Assembly (NCBI RefSeq): GCF_020176715.1
Contig: NZ_JAIVMF010000018.1
Coordinates: forward strand, 1 to 64,000
Origin: Stappia stellulata
Lineage (GTDB): Bacteria; Pseudomonadota; Alphaproteobacteria; Rhizobiales; Stappiaceae
DNA length: 64,000 nt
Direction: 5' to 3'
Numbering within the stretch: the first letter of the stretch is position 1; every line of letters begins with the position of its first letter. The notes beneath the pieces are model-generated. The model saw nothing but the letters and a program-made list of their open reading frames with translations. It had not been told where the DNA came from and searched no databases. Positions 9,087 to 18,954 of the stretch are shown here, one piece after another. The position numbers and the translations under genes were made by a program.

Positions 9087-12000
9087 CCGTCGTCTCCGCT
9101 TTCCAGAGCCCATTCGCGGACCCTTGCAAGATGGTCGTAGGGCGCTGCGAACTCGCGCTCCTTCATGACGCGGGCGCGCGAGAGATACCCGGTCGCGGGA
9201 TTCTCATAGCCGGCAAAGAGCGCCCTGGTGCGGGCGAGGGCTTCGGCCGCGAGATCGGCCACGTCGCCTTCTTTCGGCTTGCGCTCGGCGACCTCCAGCG
9301 GCACGCGCCCGCCCGACAGCCGCAGATACAGAAGGCTCTCGACGGGAATTGCCGGGTCGACGCCGGCAAAGGCCCCGGCCCGGATCATCGCGGCTTCCAG
9401 CGGCAATTGCGGCGCCAGCAGCGCGGCAACTTCCTTGGCGCTCGGCGCCTGACCGGTCTTGTAGTCGATGACCGCATGGGAGCCGTCGGCCCGAAGATCG
9501 ATCCGGTCCGCCCTTGCGCTAAGCGTCACGACGCGGCCGGGCGTCAGATCCAGCTCCATCGCGCCGGCGATTTCCAGATGACGTTCGACGATCTCCCCGG
9601 CCCATCCGGCTTCATTGCGCAGGAAGGCCGATGCAATGCGCTCGAACCGCAGCCACCAGATCGCCCGGATGGCGGGGAAGGCATCCACCTGCGAAAACCG
9701 GCTGCGCCCGATCTCCAGAAGCCGGGCCTCGGCCGCAGCATCGAAAGGGCCCGTCCAGCTCTCGAGGAACTCGGCGAGGATATCGTGGATCAGCGTCCCC
9801 TTTTCCGCCGCCCCCGGATCGCCGCCGATGGGATCGACGGGATCGAGCTTCAGGATGTCGCGCGCATAGATCGCATAGGGGTCGCGGATCAGCGTTTCTA
9901 TGGCCGTCACCGACAGGCGCGACGGCCGCGCGGCAACCGGCGGTGTCGGCGACGGTCGCTTTGCAGGTAGCGGCGGATGCGCGGGCTGGTCCATAGCCCG
10001 GGCAAGCTCCAGCCAGGCGTCGCCGCGGGCGCGCATTGCCTTTGACTGCGCCTCACCGAGAAGCGTCGTCAGCCGCAACAGCCAACGCGAGGCCACCGTC
10101 GGTGCGCCATCGGCACGCTCGGAGCGCGACAGCACGACCCGCCCCGCGCCCATTCCCTCGATGAAGTCATGCGCGGCTGCGCCGATGCGCCGCTCGGGCG
10201 GATCGAGGCCGATCCCGCGCTTCATCGGCCGGTTGAGCCATGGGTCATTGCGGGTGCGCTGCGGCCAACTGCCCTCGTTGAGCGCGCCGAGAATCACGAG
10301 ATCGAACGGCTGGAGCCGGGCTTCCATCGGCCCGAGGATCGCGATGCGCGGATCGCCCGGAAGCCGACGGCGGACGTTCAGGCCGGACAGCAGCGCGACG
10401 AAGACATCCGGCCAGTCGCGCAAGGGAACCGAGAGGCCGGCAGCCTCCGCATCGAACATCTCCGCAAAGGCGGCCGCCAGCCCTTCGCCGGCCTCGCCCG
10501 CATAAAGCTCGCCCGCATCCCCTGTTTCATCGCGGCACAGTCGGCGCAGCACCTCTTCATGCGCCCGGGCCAGCGCGACGGCCTCGATTTCGGTCTCGCC
10601 ACCCGCGCCGTCGACCTCGTCCGCGGCAAGGGTCTCGAGCGGCGCAAGCGCCTCTCCAAGCCGCGCGACGAGATCCTCCACCACGTCCCAGTCTTCGTCG
10701 TGCAGCCGTTTCCAGCGCGGCATGCGCCCGCCGCCGCCCTCTCTCCCGGCGAGCGCGCGGGCGGCGCGAACGCCGCCGAGCAAGCCTTGGGTGCCGCTGC
10801 GGGCACGCGGCCCCCGCAACACCGCCCGCTCCAGCGCACGGGCCGCAGCGCGCACTTCATTTGCCGGCAAACCGAGCCGGGTGAGGGGATGCTTCAACAG
10901 GGCGAGCAGCGGCACCGGTTCAAGCCCGCCAAGCGCAAGTTCGCCCGCCAGCCGTGCCAGAACGCCAGGCGGCGTCTGGTCCAGCGGACGCCCGGCGCTG
11001 TCGTCGGCCTGCAATCCCCAGCGGCGCAGTTCCACCGCAACCCGGCGCGCGAGCGTCCGGTCCGGCGTGATCAGCGCGGCGGACGTTCCCTCCTCCACCG
11101 CCTGTCTCAAGACGATGGCGACGACAAGCGCCTCTTCCGCCTCGTTGCGCGCCGTCAGCAGGTCGACGCCGGCGAACGCCGCGCGGCGCTCATCGTCGCT
11201 TAATGCTGCGGCCAATGCCGGCCAGCTATCGGTGGTCTCGGCCGGGCGCAGGGCATCGGCAACGATCCGGTCCCGCACCGACCCGGGGGCAAGCAGGGGA
11301 ATATCGGCCCGCTCGACGCCAAGCCCGGTTACCACATGAGCCATGCCGTATTGCGGATGGCTCGGCACACCGCCGCTTGCGGCGGGCGCGCGGTCATCCG
11401 CTTCGCCGGCCCCCAGGATCGCCTGCCAGGACGGATCGTCGAGTTCCCGATCGAAGCCGGGAAACACGATGGCGCCTTGATCGAGATCGGCAACGACACG
11501 CAGAAGCTCGGCGGTCGCCGGCACGGAGCCGGTCGCGCCCGCCACGATCACGGGACCGGCGGGCGGGGTTTCGCGCAGGCGCTCAGCCTCGCGGCGGATC
11601 AGCGCGGAGCGCCGCGCCTTGGGGTTCATCGCGCCCTGATCGGCCAGATGCGCCGGCCAGTAGGTCATCGCGATCTTGAGGAAATCCAGCGTGATCTGCC
11701 AGTAGCGGGCGTGATCCTCGGGAACGAGACCGGCAAGCCCCGTCCAGGGCACTTCCTCCGTCTCCATCTCGTCCATCAGCGCCAGTAGATCGCCGGCGAG
11801 CCAGGCGGCATCGGCGGCCGACGCCGGTGTCCGCAAAACGGCATCCGCGCCCAGTTCCAGCACCTCGCGGCGCAGGGCCCCTTCCCAGGCATGAACAAGC
11901 CGGGTCATCGCCATCTTGCGATGCATCTCGGGGAGAGCCGGCGGCAGGTCGAGATCGGCGCCGTCGTTGCGCAGCAGATGAACGTCCTCGTCGACATCGC

Positions 12001-12244
12001 CAAGCGCGCGAATGACGGGGAGCAACGTCGCGCTGCGGCCGAGCCGCACCTGGAACAGCGCCGGCAACACGCGCGCGGCGCGGCGTGTCGGCACATAGAG
12101 CGTTACGCGCGCAAGGGCCAGCGGATCCGCAGCCGCATCCAGTCCCGGCACGAGCCGACCCGCCAGCAAGGCATCGACGAATGTCGGCAGGAAGGGCGCC
12201 GAGGGTGGAATGGTGAAAATCTTCGGCTGGCGCCGCGTGCTCAT
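9083..12244 (-). CDS. addB: Double-strand break repair protein AddB
   Basis: Second subunit of AddAB, contributing a nuclease and, in related systems, the crossover-hotspot recognition scaffold. The 1053-residue protein opens IFTIPPSAPFLPTF, typical of the alphaproteobacterial AddB family, and ends with a PD-(D/E)XK nuclease whose core AVIDYKTGQAPS lies near residue 915. I see only one cysteine in the whole protein and no clear N-terminal Walker A, so it lacks the four-cysteine Fe-S staple and ATP site known from Bacillus AddB. It overlaps addA (GTGA) and follows murU after 85 bases. GTG at 12250 is an alternative start. Confidence 0.93.
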   Translation of the reverse strand: MSTRRQPKIFTIPPSAPFLPTFVDALLAGRLVPGLDAAADPLALARVTLYVPTRRAARVLPALFQVRLGRSATLLPVIRALGDVDEDVHLLRNDGADLDLPPALPEMHRKMAMTRLVHAWEGALRREVLELGADAVLRTPASAADAAWLAGDLLALMDEMETEEVPWTGLAGLVPEDHARYWQITLDFLKIAMTYWPAHLADQGAMNPKARRSALIRREAERLRETPPAGPVIVAGATGSVPATAELLRVVADLDQGAIVFPGFDRELDDPSWQAILGAGEADDRAPAASGGVPSHPQYGMAHVVTGLGVERADIPLLAPGSVRDRIVADALRPAETTDSWPALAAALSDDERRAAFAGVDLLTARNEAEEALVVAIVLRQAVEEGTSAALITPDRTLARRVAVELRRWGLQADDSAGRPLDQTPPGVLARLAGELALGGLEPVPLLALLKHPLTRLGLPANEVRAAARALERAVLRGPRARSGTQGLLGGVRAARALAGREGGGGRMPRWKRLHDEDWDVVEDLVARLGEALAPLETLAADEVDGAGGETEIEAVALARAHEEVLRRLCRDETGDAGELYAGEAGEGLAAAFAEMFDAEAAGLSVPLRDWPDVFVALLSGLNVRRRLPGDPRIAILGPMEARLQPFDLVILGALNEGSWPQRTRNDPWLNRPMKRGIGLDPPERRIGAAAHDFIEGMGAGRVVLSRSERADGAPTVASRWLLRLTTLLGEAQSKAMRARGDAWLELARAMDQPAHPPLPAKRPSPTPPVAARPSRLSVTAIETLIRDPYAIYARDILKLDPVDPIGGDPGAAEKGTLIHDILAEFLESWTGPFDAAAEARLLEIGRSRFSQVDAFPAIRAIWWLRFERIASAFLRNEAGWAGEIVERHLEIAGAMELDLTPGRVVTLSARADRIDLRADGSHAVIDYKTGQAPSAKEVAALLAPQLPLEAAMIRAGAFAGVDPAIPVESLLYLRLSGGRVPLEVAERKPKEGDVADLAAEALARTRALFAGYENPATGYLSRARVMKEREFAAPYDHLARVREWALESGDDG

Positions 12245-12329
12245 GCGCACCGTCCCGGTCTCAAAGGCAACAAATCAAAATCGTCCGCGCGAAACCCGCC
12301 ACTCACGCACGGATATCCGGATGCGGATA

Positions 12330-13067
12330 TCAGCGGGTGCTGTTGCGGATTGCCCGCTCCGCCTCGGCAATCGATTCCGGAGTTCCGACATGCAGCCAGA
12401 GCCCCTCCATCTGCACACCGTAGAGGGTGCCGCGCGCAATCGCCACGTCAAACAGCCGGTTGAGGGAAAAGGCTCCTTCCGGCGCATTCTCGAAAAGCCG
12501 GGGATGCAGGATCGCGGCTCCCGCGTAGGCAAACGGCGCGACGGTGCGCTCCGGTCGCCGCTTCAGTCTCCCATGCGGATCGATGATGAAATCGCCCTTG
12601 CCGTCGTAGCCGACCGACTCGACATACTCCGAAAGCAGGAGCAAAGCGTCCATCTCGTCCGGTTTCCAGGCCGCCCGCAAATGGTCGAGGTTGGGCACGA
12701 CGCCCTCGATCCATGTGCTGTCGGAATTCAGCAGGAAGAACGGTTCCTCCCCCAGCAAGGGAAGCGCCTTGACGATGCCGCCGCCGGTCTCGAGCAGCAG
12801 CCCGCGCTCATCGGAGACCACCGCCTTCGGCAGGCCGGGACGGCGTTCCACATGCACCTCGACGAGGTCTGCCAGATAGTGGACGTTGACGACGCAGGTC
12901 TCGACGCCGGCGGCTTCGAGCTTGTCGAAGGCCCGGTCGATCAGCGCCTCGCCGGCGACCGGGATCAACGGCTTGGGCGTGATCGCCGTGAGCGGGCGCA
13001 TCCGCGTTCCCATCCCGGCGGCCAGAACCATCGCGCGGCGAATGGGCATTGCCGTTTCCCCTGTCAT
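12330..13067 (-). CDS. murU: MurU-type nucleotidyltransferase (N-acetylmuramate 1-phosphate uridylyltransferase)
   Basis: Sugar-1-phosphate nucleotidyltransferase of 245 residues with the signature AAGMGTRMRPLT (about 15-26), KPLIPVAG (about 31-38) and the catalytic-metal segment LNSDS near 113. On the sequence alone it could be a mannose-1-phosphate guanylyltransferase-like enzyme. Its ATGA overlap with an AmgK-type sugar kinase points to MurU, which makes UDP-MurNAc from MurNAc 1-phosphate in the peptidoglycan-recycling route that bypasses fosfomycin-sensitive MurA. The ATG at 13067 inside the upstream stop decides the start. Confidence 0.82.
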   Translation of the reverse strand: MTGETAMPIRRAMVLAAGMGTRMRPLTAITPKPLIPVAGEALIDRAFDKLEAAGVETCVVNVHYLADLVEVHVERRPGLPKAVVSDERGLLLETGGGIVKALPLLGEEPFFLLNSDSTWIEGVVPNLDHLRAAWKPDEMDALLLLSEYVESVGYDGKGDFIIDPHGRLKRRPERTVAPFAYAGAAILHPRLFENAPEGAFSLNRLFDVAIARGTLYGVQMEGLWLHVGTPESIAEAERAIRNSTR

Positions 13068-14659
13068 GGACGTTCCCGCAGGGCGGCATCGTCGTTCCCC
13101 GTGTCCAGCCCTGCAAGCCACGTCGCCAGCGGCACCAGCAGCGGATGCGCCAGCGCCCGCGCAAGATAATCCCGTACCCTTGGCAGATGCTCGAGATAGG
13201 CCGGCTTGCCGTCGCGCTCGGACAGGCGGACGAACACCCCCAGCACCTTATGCGCGCGTTGTGCGGCCATGATCGCATAGTCGCCGCGCAGGCGGTCGGC
13301 ATCGAAGGCGGGATCCCGCGCAAGGCGGCGGGCGATGTAGCGCTCGACCAGCGCGGTCTCGAGATCGGGCGGGATCGTCACCCGCGCATCCATGGCAAGC
13401 GAGGCAAGATCGTAGGCCGGCGATCCCATCACCGCATCCTGATAGTCGACCAGACCGAGCCGGTCGTTGCCGCTGCGCTCGCCGCGCCAGATCAGGTTGG
13501 GCGAATGATAATCGCGCAGCGCCAGCACGGGTGGCTGCTCCTGCACCCGCGCGATCAGCGGCCGCCAGAGGGCGGAAAACGCGTCGCGCATGGCCGGCGT
13601 CACCGTCACGCCGCGTGAGGGCAGATACCAGTCGAGAAACAGTTCCGCCTCGGTCAGCAGGGCGCGTTCGTCATAGGCGGGAACCTGATAGCTTCCGCCT
13701 CCCGGAACGCCCGGCAGGGCCAGCGACGGGCCGATGCCGGCTTCATGCAGGTCGGCCAGCAGGTCGACCGCCGCCTCGTAGCGCTCCGGCACCGGCGCAC
13801 CCGCTTCGACGATCGCGCCGCGCCCGAGATCCTCCTGCAGCAAGAGGCCCGCGGGAAGATCTGCCGCAAGCGTCTCCGGCGCGCTGAAACCATGGGCGCG
13901 CAAGGCCTCTCCGACAGCAACAACGGCGTGCATGTCCTGTGCAAGATGCACGATATCGGCGTAGCTCTCGGTGCCATCGGCGGCCCCTGGAATGTCGAGC
14001 GCCGGCGCGTTCATCAGGATCGCGGCCCGCTCCGGCGTCCTCGCCGTCTCGTAGCGGCGGGGCGAGGCATCGCCCTGCAAATAGCGCCGCACCGCATCTC
14101 CCATCCCTGCATTTTCCAGAAGCGCGCGGATGGCACGGGTGCGCTCGATGCGGGCAAGCCACGCGGGATCTGCGGAGCGCAGGAGAAACCTGCGCGCATC
14201 GGTTTCGCCCACCGTTTCGATGGAAATGGAGAGACAGTCTTTGGGCAGGAAATCCCCAGCCTTTTCCGGCCATTCGACCAGGGCGACCCCGGTTTCCAGC
14301 GCATCCTCCAGCCCCAGTTCCTCGATCTCCTCCGGCTCCTCGAGCCGGTAGAGATCAAGATGCGCGACGTCGAAACGGGGAAGCGGATAGGACTGGACCA
14401 GCGTGAAGGTCGGACTTGGAACCTCAAGCTCCGCATCGTCGGCAAGCGCGCGGATCAAGGCGCGGGCGAAAGTGGACTTTCCGGCTCCCAGATCACCCGA
14501 GAGGCACAGGCAGTCGCCGGGCGCGACGACCATCGCCAGATCTTCCGCAAGCCTTTGGGTCTCGGCCGGCTCCGCCACGGCAATGCAGATCTCCTCCGGC
14601 GTGCCCTGCTCCATTGCCGCGGGGCCTTGCTGCCCGCCGGTGGCTGTCGTCTCCGCCAT
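13064..14659 (-). CDS. tsaE-amgK: Fusion: TsaE ATPase + AmgK-type aminosugar kinase
   Basis: A 531-residue two-domain protein. Residues about 20-160 are TsaE, the ATPase needed for t6A37 tRNA modification: Walker A GDLGAGKST near 55-63, SPTF near 82-85 and HLDLYR near 100-105. Residues about 180-531 are an APH-fold phosphotransferase: QGDASPRRY near 195, catalytic loop RDYHSPN near 382-388 and metal-binding DYQDA near 405-409, as in AmgK, the anomeric kinase of MurNAc and GlcNAc. The following gene is murU. A GTG one codon earlier is possible. The stop lies inside the murU start (ATGA). It follows divL by nine bases. Confidence 0.88.
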   Translation of the reverse strand: MAETTATGGQQGPAAMEQGTPEEICIAVAEPAETQRLAEDLAMVVAPGDCLCLSGDLGAGKSTFARALIRALADDAELEVPSPTFTLVQSYPLPRFDVAHLDLYRLEEPEEIEELGLEDALETGVALVEWPEKAGDFLPKDCLSISIETVGETDARRFLLRSADPAWLARIERTRAIRALLENAGMGDAVRRYLQGDASPRRYETARTPERAAILMNAPALDIPGAADGTESYADIVHLAQDMHAVVAVGEALRAHGFSAPETLAADLPAGLLLQEDLGRGAIVEAGAPVPERYEAAVDLLADLHEAGIGPSLALPGVPGGGSYQVPAYDERALLTEAELFLDWYLPSRGVTVTPAMRDAFSALWRPLIARVQEQPPVLALRDYHSPNLIWRGERSGNDRLGLVDYQDAVMGSPAYDLASLAMDARVTIPPDLETALVERYIARRLARDPAFDADRLRGDYAIMAAQRAHKVLGVFVRLSERDGKPAYLEHLPRVRDYLARALAHPLLVPLATWLAGLDTGNDDAALRERP

Positions 14660-14668
14660 CACGTGCTG

Positions 14669-17179
14669 CTATTCGGCGGCGTGCTGGAGGGCATCGGGAG
14701 CAAAGGGAAATCGACACACGACATGCGTGCCGACCCCCTCTTGTGAGGAAATATCGACCGTGCCGCCGTGCAATTCGACAAAGCTCTTCACGATCGACAG
14801 GCCGAGGCCCGCGCCGCGGCGGCGCGCGCCGGCGTCGCGCCCGACAAAGCGGGCAAAGACCTGATCGAGCATGTCCTCGGGAATGCCGCAGCCATGATCG
14901 CGAACCTGGAATTCGATCGCATCGGCGGTTCGCTGGCAGGAGACGTCGATGGCCCCGCCGACATCGGAGAAGCGCAGGGCGTTGGAAATGAGGTTGTAAA
15001 GCACCTGGCGCAACCGGCGCTCGTCCGCCTGGATCACGCCGACATTGTCCGACATGTCGAGATTGAGCGTTATCCCGGAATCGGTCAGCCGGTCCTTCAG
15101 CCCCTCGACCGCCGCCTGTACCGTCTTGGCGACATCGACCGACGAAAGATCCAGCTCCATGATGCCCGCATCGATGGTCGCCAGATCCAGAATGTCGTTG
15201 ATGATCGCCAGGAGCGCCGAGGACGACGACAGGATGTAGTCCACATATTCGCTCTGCTTCGGCGTCAGCGGACCGAACTTCGGATCGGACAGAAGCTGGG
15301 CAAAGCCGATGATGTTGGTCAGCGGCGAGCGCAATTCGTAGGAAACATGCTGGATGAAGGCGTTCTTGAGCTGGTCGGCCTGTTCCAGCGCCTCGTTCTT
15401 GTCGAGAAGCGCGCGTTCGACGTTTACCGAATCCGTGACATTGACGAAGGTGACAAGCGTGCCGCCGTCGGGAAGCGGAACCGTCGCATAGTCGATGGCC
15501 TCGCCGCTCTCGCGCTCCATCCGCCCGACGACCGGCTCGCGGTTGTCGGCCAAGCTCGTCACCGCGGTTACCAGACGCTGCCAGACATGCGCCTCTTCCG
15601 GTTCCAGCAGTCCAGCCTCGACGATCCGGGTGATATGCGGACTGTCACCAAGACCGTCGTCGGCAAGGTCCCAGATCACCTCGAAGGCCGGGTTCCACAG
15701 CCGCAAACGGCCATCGGAGCCGAACACCGCGACCGCTTCGGAGAGATTGTCGAGGGTTTCGCCCTGCACGCGAATGAGCGAATTGTAGCGGCTTTCCAGA
15801 TCGAGCCGCTCGGTCACATTCTCGTAGATATAGGTCACGCCGCCCTGCGGATGCGGGTTGGCGATCACGCGCAGCGTGCGGCCGTCCGGCAGATGCCACC
15901 AGAATTCCCGCGCATCGACGGACGTGTAGGTCTCGAGCAGCTTGTTGCGCCAGCCACGGTAGTCCGCCTGTTCGGGCAGCTTGCGTGCCGCGCGGAGCGC
16001 GTCGAGCAGCGCGCCGTCCGTCGGATTGCTTTCCAGGAACCCGGTATCAAGCCCCCAAAGCGCATGAAAGGCAGCGTTGTAGAACTGCAGACGCCTGTCG
16101 GCGCCGAAGATCGCCACGGCGGTGGCGAGCTGGTCGAGGGTGCGGGCGTGAAAATCGATCGTGCGCCCCAGCTCCTGACGGCTGTGCTCCAGCTCGCTGA
16201 CATCGATGGCGAAACCGCCCGTCCCGCTTTCGACCGCGCATTGGGTGACATCGAAGATCCGGCGCGCGCCGGCGGATACGGCAGGCATGCGGGCATGCGC
16301 CACGCCGGCATCATCGCGCGCCCGGTCCATCGCCTTGCGGTTGCGGGCATCGAGAAATTCCGTGCCGGCCTCGACGGCACCGGAGCCGTCCGGCGCTTCC
16401 ACGGCCGTCGCATAGGCGGCATTGACCCAGACAAGACGCCCCTCGCCATCGCGCAACCAGGCCGGCGCCGGCACCGCGTCGAGCAGCGCGCGCAGCGTCG
16501 CGACCTCATGGGTGAGCTCTTCGTGGCGCTTGACCAGGAGCGCGTGGTTCTTGCGCTCGCCCGTCAGATCGCGCATGCGCACGACCGGAGCGCTGGCGGC
16601 GACCCGGCCCGAAACCTCGACCAGACCGCCCGATTGCGTGGGCAACACCATGTGGAAGGTTTCACCGTTGCGACGCAGGCGCTCGACGGCCCGCTCAAGC
16701 GCTGTGGCGGATTTCGCGTCGAGCCATGTCCCGAAGGCCAGAAGCCGAGCCGGCGAGCGCGGAACACCGCAGGCTTCGTCGAGAACGCCGGCGATCATCG
16801 GCCCGGCGTCTCCCGGTTGCCAGACGATCAGGCGCTGATCGTCGGAGTCCACCAGGCTCTCCAGCCGGTCGAGCCGCGCCGTCAGGCTGGCGTTCTTCTC
16901 GCGAACCTCGGACAGCGTGCCGACGGTTGCACGGCGGTTGCGCAGGAAGGTCACCGCGGCGGTAACGGCAAAGGTGACCGCGCCGCCGACAGCCGCGACC
17001 CAGACGACCTTGAAGGGATCGACATCCCCGAGGGACAGGGTGGCCGTGTCTTGTGCCCTGGAAAGTCCGGTCAGAGACAGCCATGCAAGCGTGCCACCGG
17101 TGGCCCGGACTGCCGTCTTTCGACGCAATTCCCGCCACGCGCTGCTCTTGCGCGCATGTTGCAAGCCGTCCGCCGGCAT
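14669..17179 (-). CDS. divL: DivL-type PAS sensor pseudokinase
   Basis: An 836-residue protein with one membrane segment (about 58-80), three or more PAS-like domains (about 225-330, 340-460, 475-590) and a histidine-kinase core. The dimerisation box reads HVSYELRSPLTN, with Tyr (codon 15338-15340) where kinases have the phospho-accepting His; this is the hallmark of DivL. The ATP-binding boxes are kept: NLISNALRFS, DHGCGIPE and GAGLGLS. In Caulobacter DivL binds DivK~P and controls CckA and so CtrA. A GTG two codons earlier is possible; the ATG has AGAGG nine bases upstream. It lies between ahcY and tsaE-amgK. Confidence 0.88.
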   Translation of the reverse strand: MPADGLQHARKSSAWRELRRKTAVRATGGTLAWLSLTGLSRAQDTATLSLGDVDPFKVVWVAAVGGAVTFAVTAAVTFLRNRRATVGTLSEVREKNASLTARLDRLESLVDSDDQRLIVWQPGDAGPMIAGVLDEACGVPRSPARLLAFGTWLDAKSATALERAVERLRRNGETFHMVLPTQSGGLVEVSGRVAASAPVVRMRDLTGERKNHALLVKRHEELTHEVATLRALLDAVPAPAWLRDGEGRLVWVNAAYATAVEAPDGSGAVEAGTEFLDARNRKAMDRARDDAGVAHARMPAVSAGARRIFDVTQCAVESGTGGFAIDVSELEHSRQELGRTIDFHARTLDQLATAVAIFGADRRLQFYNAAFHALWGLDTGFLESNPTDGALLDALRAARKLPEQADYRGWRNKLLETYTSVDAREFWWHLPDGRTLRVIANPHPQGGVTYIYENVTERLDLESRYNSLIRVQGETLDNLSEAVAVFGSDGRLRLWNPAFEVIWDLADDGLGDSPHITRIVEAGLLEPEEAHVWQRLVTAVTSLADNREPVVGRMERESGEAIDYATVPLPDGGTLVTFVNVTDSVNVERALLDKNEALEQADQLKNAFIQHVSYELRSPLTNIIGFAQLLSDPKFGPLTPKQSEYVDYILSSSSALLAIINDILDLATIDAGIMELDLSSVDVAKTVQAAVEGLKDRLTDSGITLNLDMSDNVGVIQADERRLRQVLYNLISNALRFSDVGGAIDVSCQRTADAIEFQVRDHGCGIPEDMLDQVFARFVGRDAGARRRGAGLGLSIVKSFVELHGGTVDISSQEGVGTHVVCRFPFAPDALQHAAE

Positions 17180-17393
17180 TCTCACGATCCTCTACCGCCG
17201 CTTCGAGCCCGAAAATGCTCGTCGGGACAGTTGTGCCTCACGAACCGCCCGATTCGCAAAGACCATAACGCAAAGCCGAATCGCGAAGAAGTGTTCCTTG
17301 CCGAAAAGTAAACGGGAGCCGTGTCGTCCACAGCTCCCGCACAAAGGCTCGATCGCATGATGCGCGGGCGGGCAAGGGCCCGCCCGGCAGGGA

Positions 17394-18791
17394 TCAGTAG
17401 CGGTAGTGTTCCGGCTTGTAGGGGCCGGTGGTCTCGACGCCGATATAGGCGGCCTGCTCGTCGGAAAGCTCCGTCAGCTCCACACCGAGCTTTGCCAGAT
17501 GCAGGCGCGCGACGCGCTCGTCGAGGTGCTTCGGCAGCACATAGACGTCGTTTTCATACTGGTCCGGGCGCGTCCACAGTTCGATCTGCGCCAGCACCTG
17601 GTTGGTGAAGCTGGCAGACATCACGAAGCTCGGGTGGCCGGTGGCATTGCCGAGGTTCAGCAGACGGCCTTCCGACAGAAGGATCATGCGCTTGTTGTCG
17701 GCGAACTCGATCATGTCCACCTGGGGCTTGATGTTCGTCCACTTGTAGTTGCGCAGCGCCTCGACCTGGATCTCGTTGTCGAAGTGGCCGATGTTGCCGA
17801 CGATCGCCATGTCCTTGAGCGAACGCATGTGGTCGATGGTGACCACGTCCTTGTTGCCCGTGGTGGTGATGACGATGTCGGCGGTCGGGGCAGCCGTTTC
17901 CAGCGTCACGACCTCATAGCCGTCCATCGCCGCCTGCAGGGCGCAGATCGGATCGACTTCCGTGACCTTCACGCGAGCACCGGCGCCGCGCAGCGAGGCG
18001 GCCGAGCCCTTGCCGACGTCGCCATAGCCGCACACGACGGCGGTCTTGCCGGCCATCATGACGTCCGTGCCGCGGCGAATGCCGTCGACCAGGCTTTCCT
18101 TGCAGCCGTATTTGTTGTCGAACTTCGACTTGGTGACGCTGTCGTTGACGTTGATCGCCGGGAACGGCAGCAGGCCCTTGGCCTTGAGCTGATAGAGGCG
18201 GTTGACGCCCGTGGTGGTTTCTTCCGAAACACCGCGGATGTCATCGCGCTGGCGGGTGAACCAGCCCGGGCTCTGCTCCATGCGCTTGCGGATCTGGGCG
18301 AAGAGAACGGTCTCTTCCTCCGACGAGGGATTGGACAGCACGTCCTCACCGGCTTCGGCGCGGGCGCCGAGCAAGATGTACATGCTGGCGTCACCGCCGT
18401 CGTCAAGGATCATGTTGGCCGTGCCTTCGGGGAACATGAAGATCCGGTCGCAATAGTCCCAATATTCCTCAAGCGTCTCACCCTTCTCGGCGAAGACCGG
18501 AACGCCGGCGGCGGCGATGGCGGCGGCAGCGTGGTCCTGCGTGGAGAAGATGTTGCAGGACGCCCAGCGGACTTCGGCGCCGAGCGCGGTCAGCGTCTCG
18601 ATCAGGACGGCCGTCTGAATGGTCATATGCAGGGAACCGGCAATGCGCGCGCCCTTGAGCGGCTTGCTCTCGCCGAACTCCTCGCGGCAGGCCATCAGGC
18701 CCGGCATTTCGGTTTCGGCGATATCGATTTCCTTGCGGCCGTAGTCGGCCAGGGAGATATCCTTGACGTAATAGTCGCTTGCAGTGCTCAT
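17394..18791 (-). CDS. ahcY: Adenosylhomocysteinase (S-adenosylhomocysteine hydrolase)
   Basis: NAD-dependent enzyme that splits S-adenosylhomocysteine into adenosine and homocysteine, relieving inhibition of methyltransferases and feeding the methionine cycle. The 465-residue protein is full length. It contains the substrate-side segment [15 protein letters not shown] near 51-65, the NAD-binding glycine-rich [13 protein letters not shown] near 247, and the characteristic C-terminus [11 protein letters not shown] promoter with an adjacent palindrome lies upstream (18924-18980). The next gene on this strand, divL, begins 214 bases later. Confidence 0.97.
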   Translation of the reverse strand: MSTASDYYVKDISLADYGRKEIDIAETEMPGLMACREEFGESKPLKGARIAGSLHMTIQTAVLIETLTALGAEVRWASCNIFSTQDHAAAAIAAAGVPVFAEKGETLEEYWDYCDRIFMFPEGTANMILDDGGDASMYILLGARAEAGEDVLSNPSSEEETVLFAQIRKRMEQSPGWFTRQRDDIRGVSEETTTGVNRLYQLKAKGLLPFPAINVNDSVTKSKFDNKYGCKESLVDGIRRGTDVMMAGKTAVVCGYGDVGKGSAASLRGAGARVKVTEVDPICALQAAMDGYEVVTLETAAPTADIVITTTGNKDVVTIDHMRSLKDMAIVGNIGHFDNEIQVEALRNYKWTNIKPQVDMIEFADNKRMILLSEGRLLNLGNATGHPSFVMSASFTNQVLAQIELWTRPDQYENDVYVLPKHLDERVARLHLAKLGVELTELSDEQAAYIGVETTGPYKPEHYRY

Positions 18792-18923
18792 CGGCTAGAT
18801 CCGCTCACTCGGTTGGCGTTGACGCCCGAAGCACCCGACCGGAGACCGGCAGAGCGCACGGCGGGACGGAGCTGGGAATTGACATGGGATTGCGTCCGCG
18901 CAGCGCGCGGATCCCTCCGCATC

Positions 18924-18952
18924 CTTATAGGCGGTCATCGGATACAAAGCAA
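18924..18952 (-). promoter_or_regulatory. Promoter of ahcY
   Basis: On the minus strand, -35 TTGCTT (18947-18952), a 17-base spacer and -10 TATAAG (18924-18929). Transcription would start near 18917, leaving a leader of about 125 bases. Confidence 0.6.
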
Positions 18953-18954
18953 TA

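Noticed and set aside
18792-18917. Possible SAH riboswitch in the ahcY leader
   Set aside because: I could not recognise the conserved SAH-riboswitch core; the palindrome upstream of the promoter is a better supported control element.
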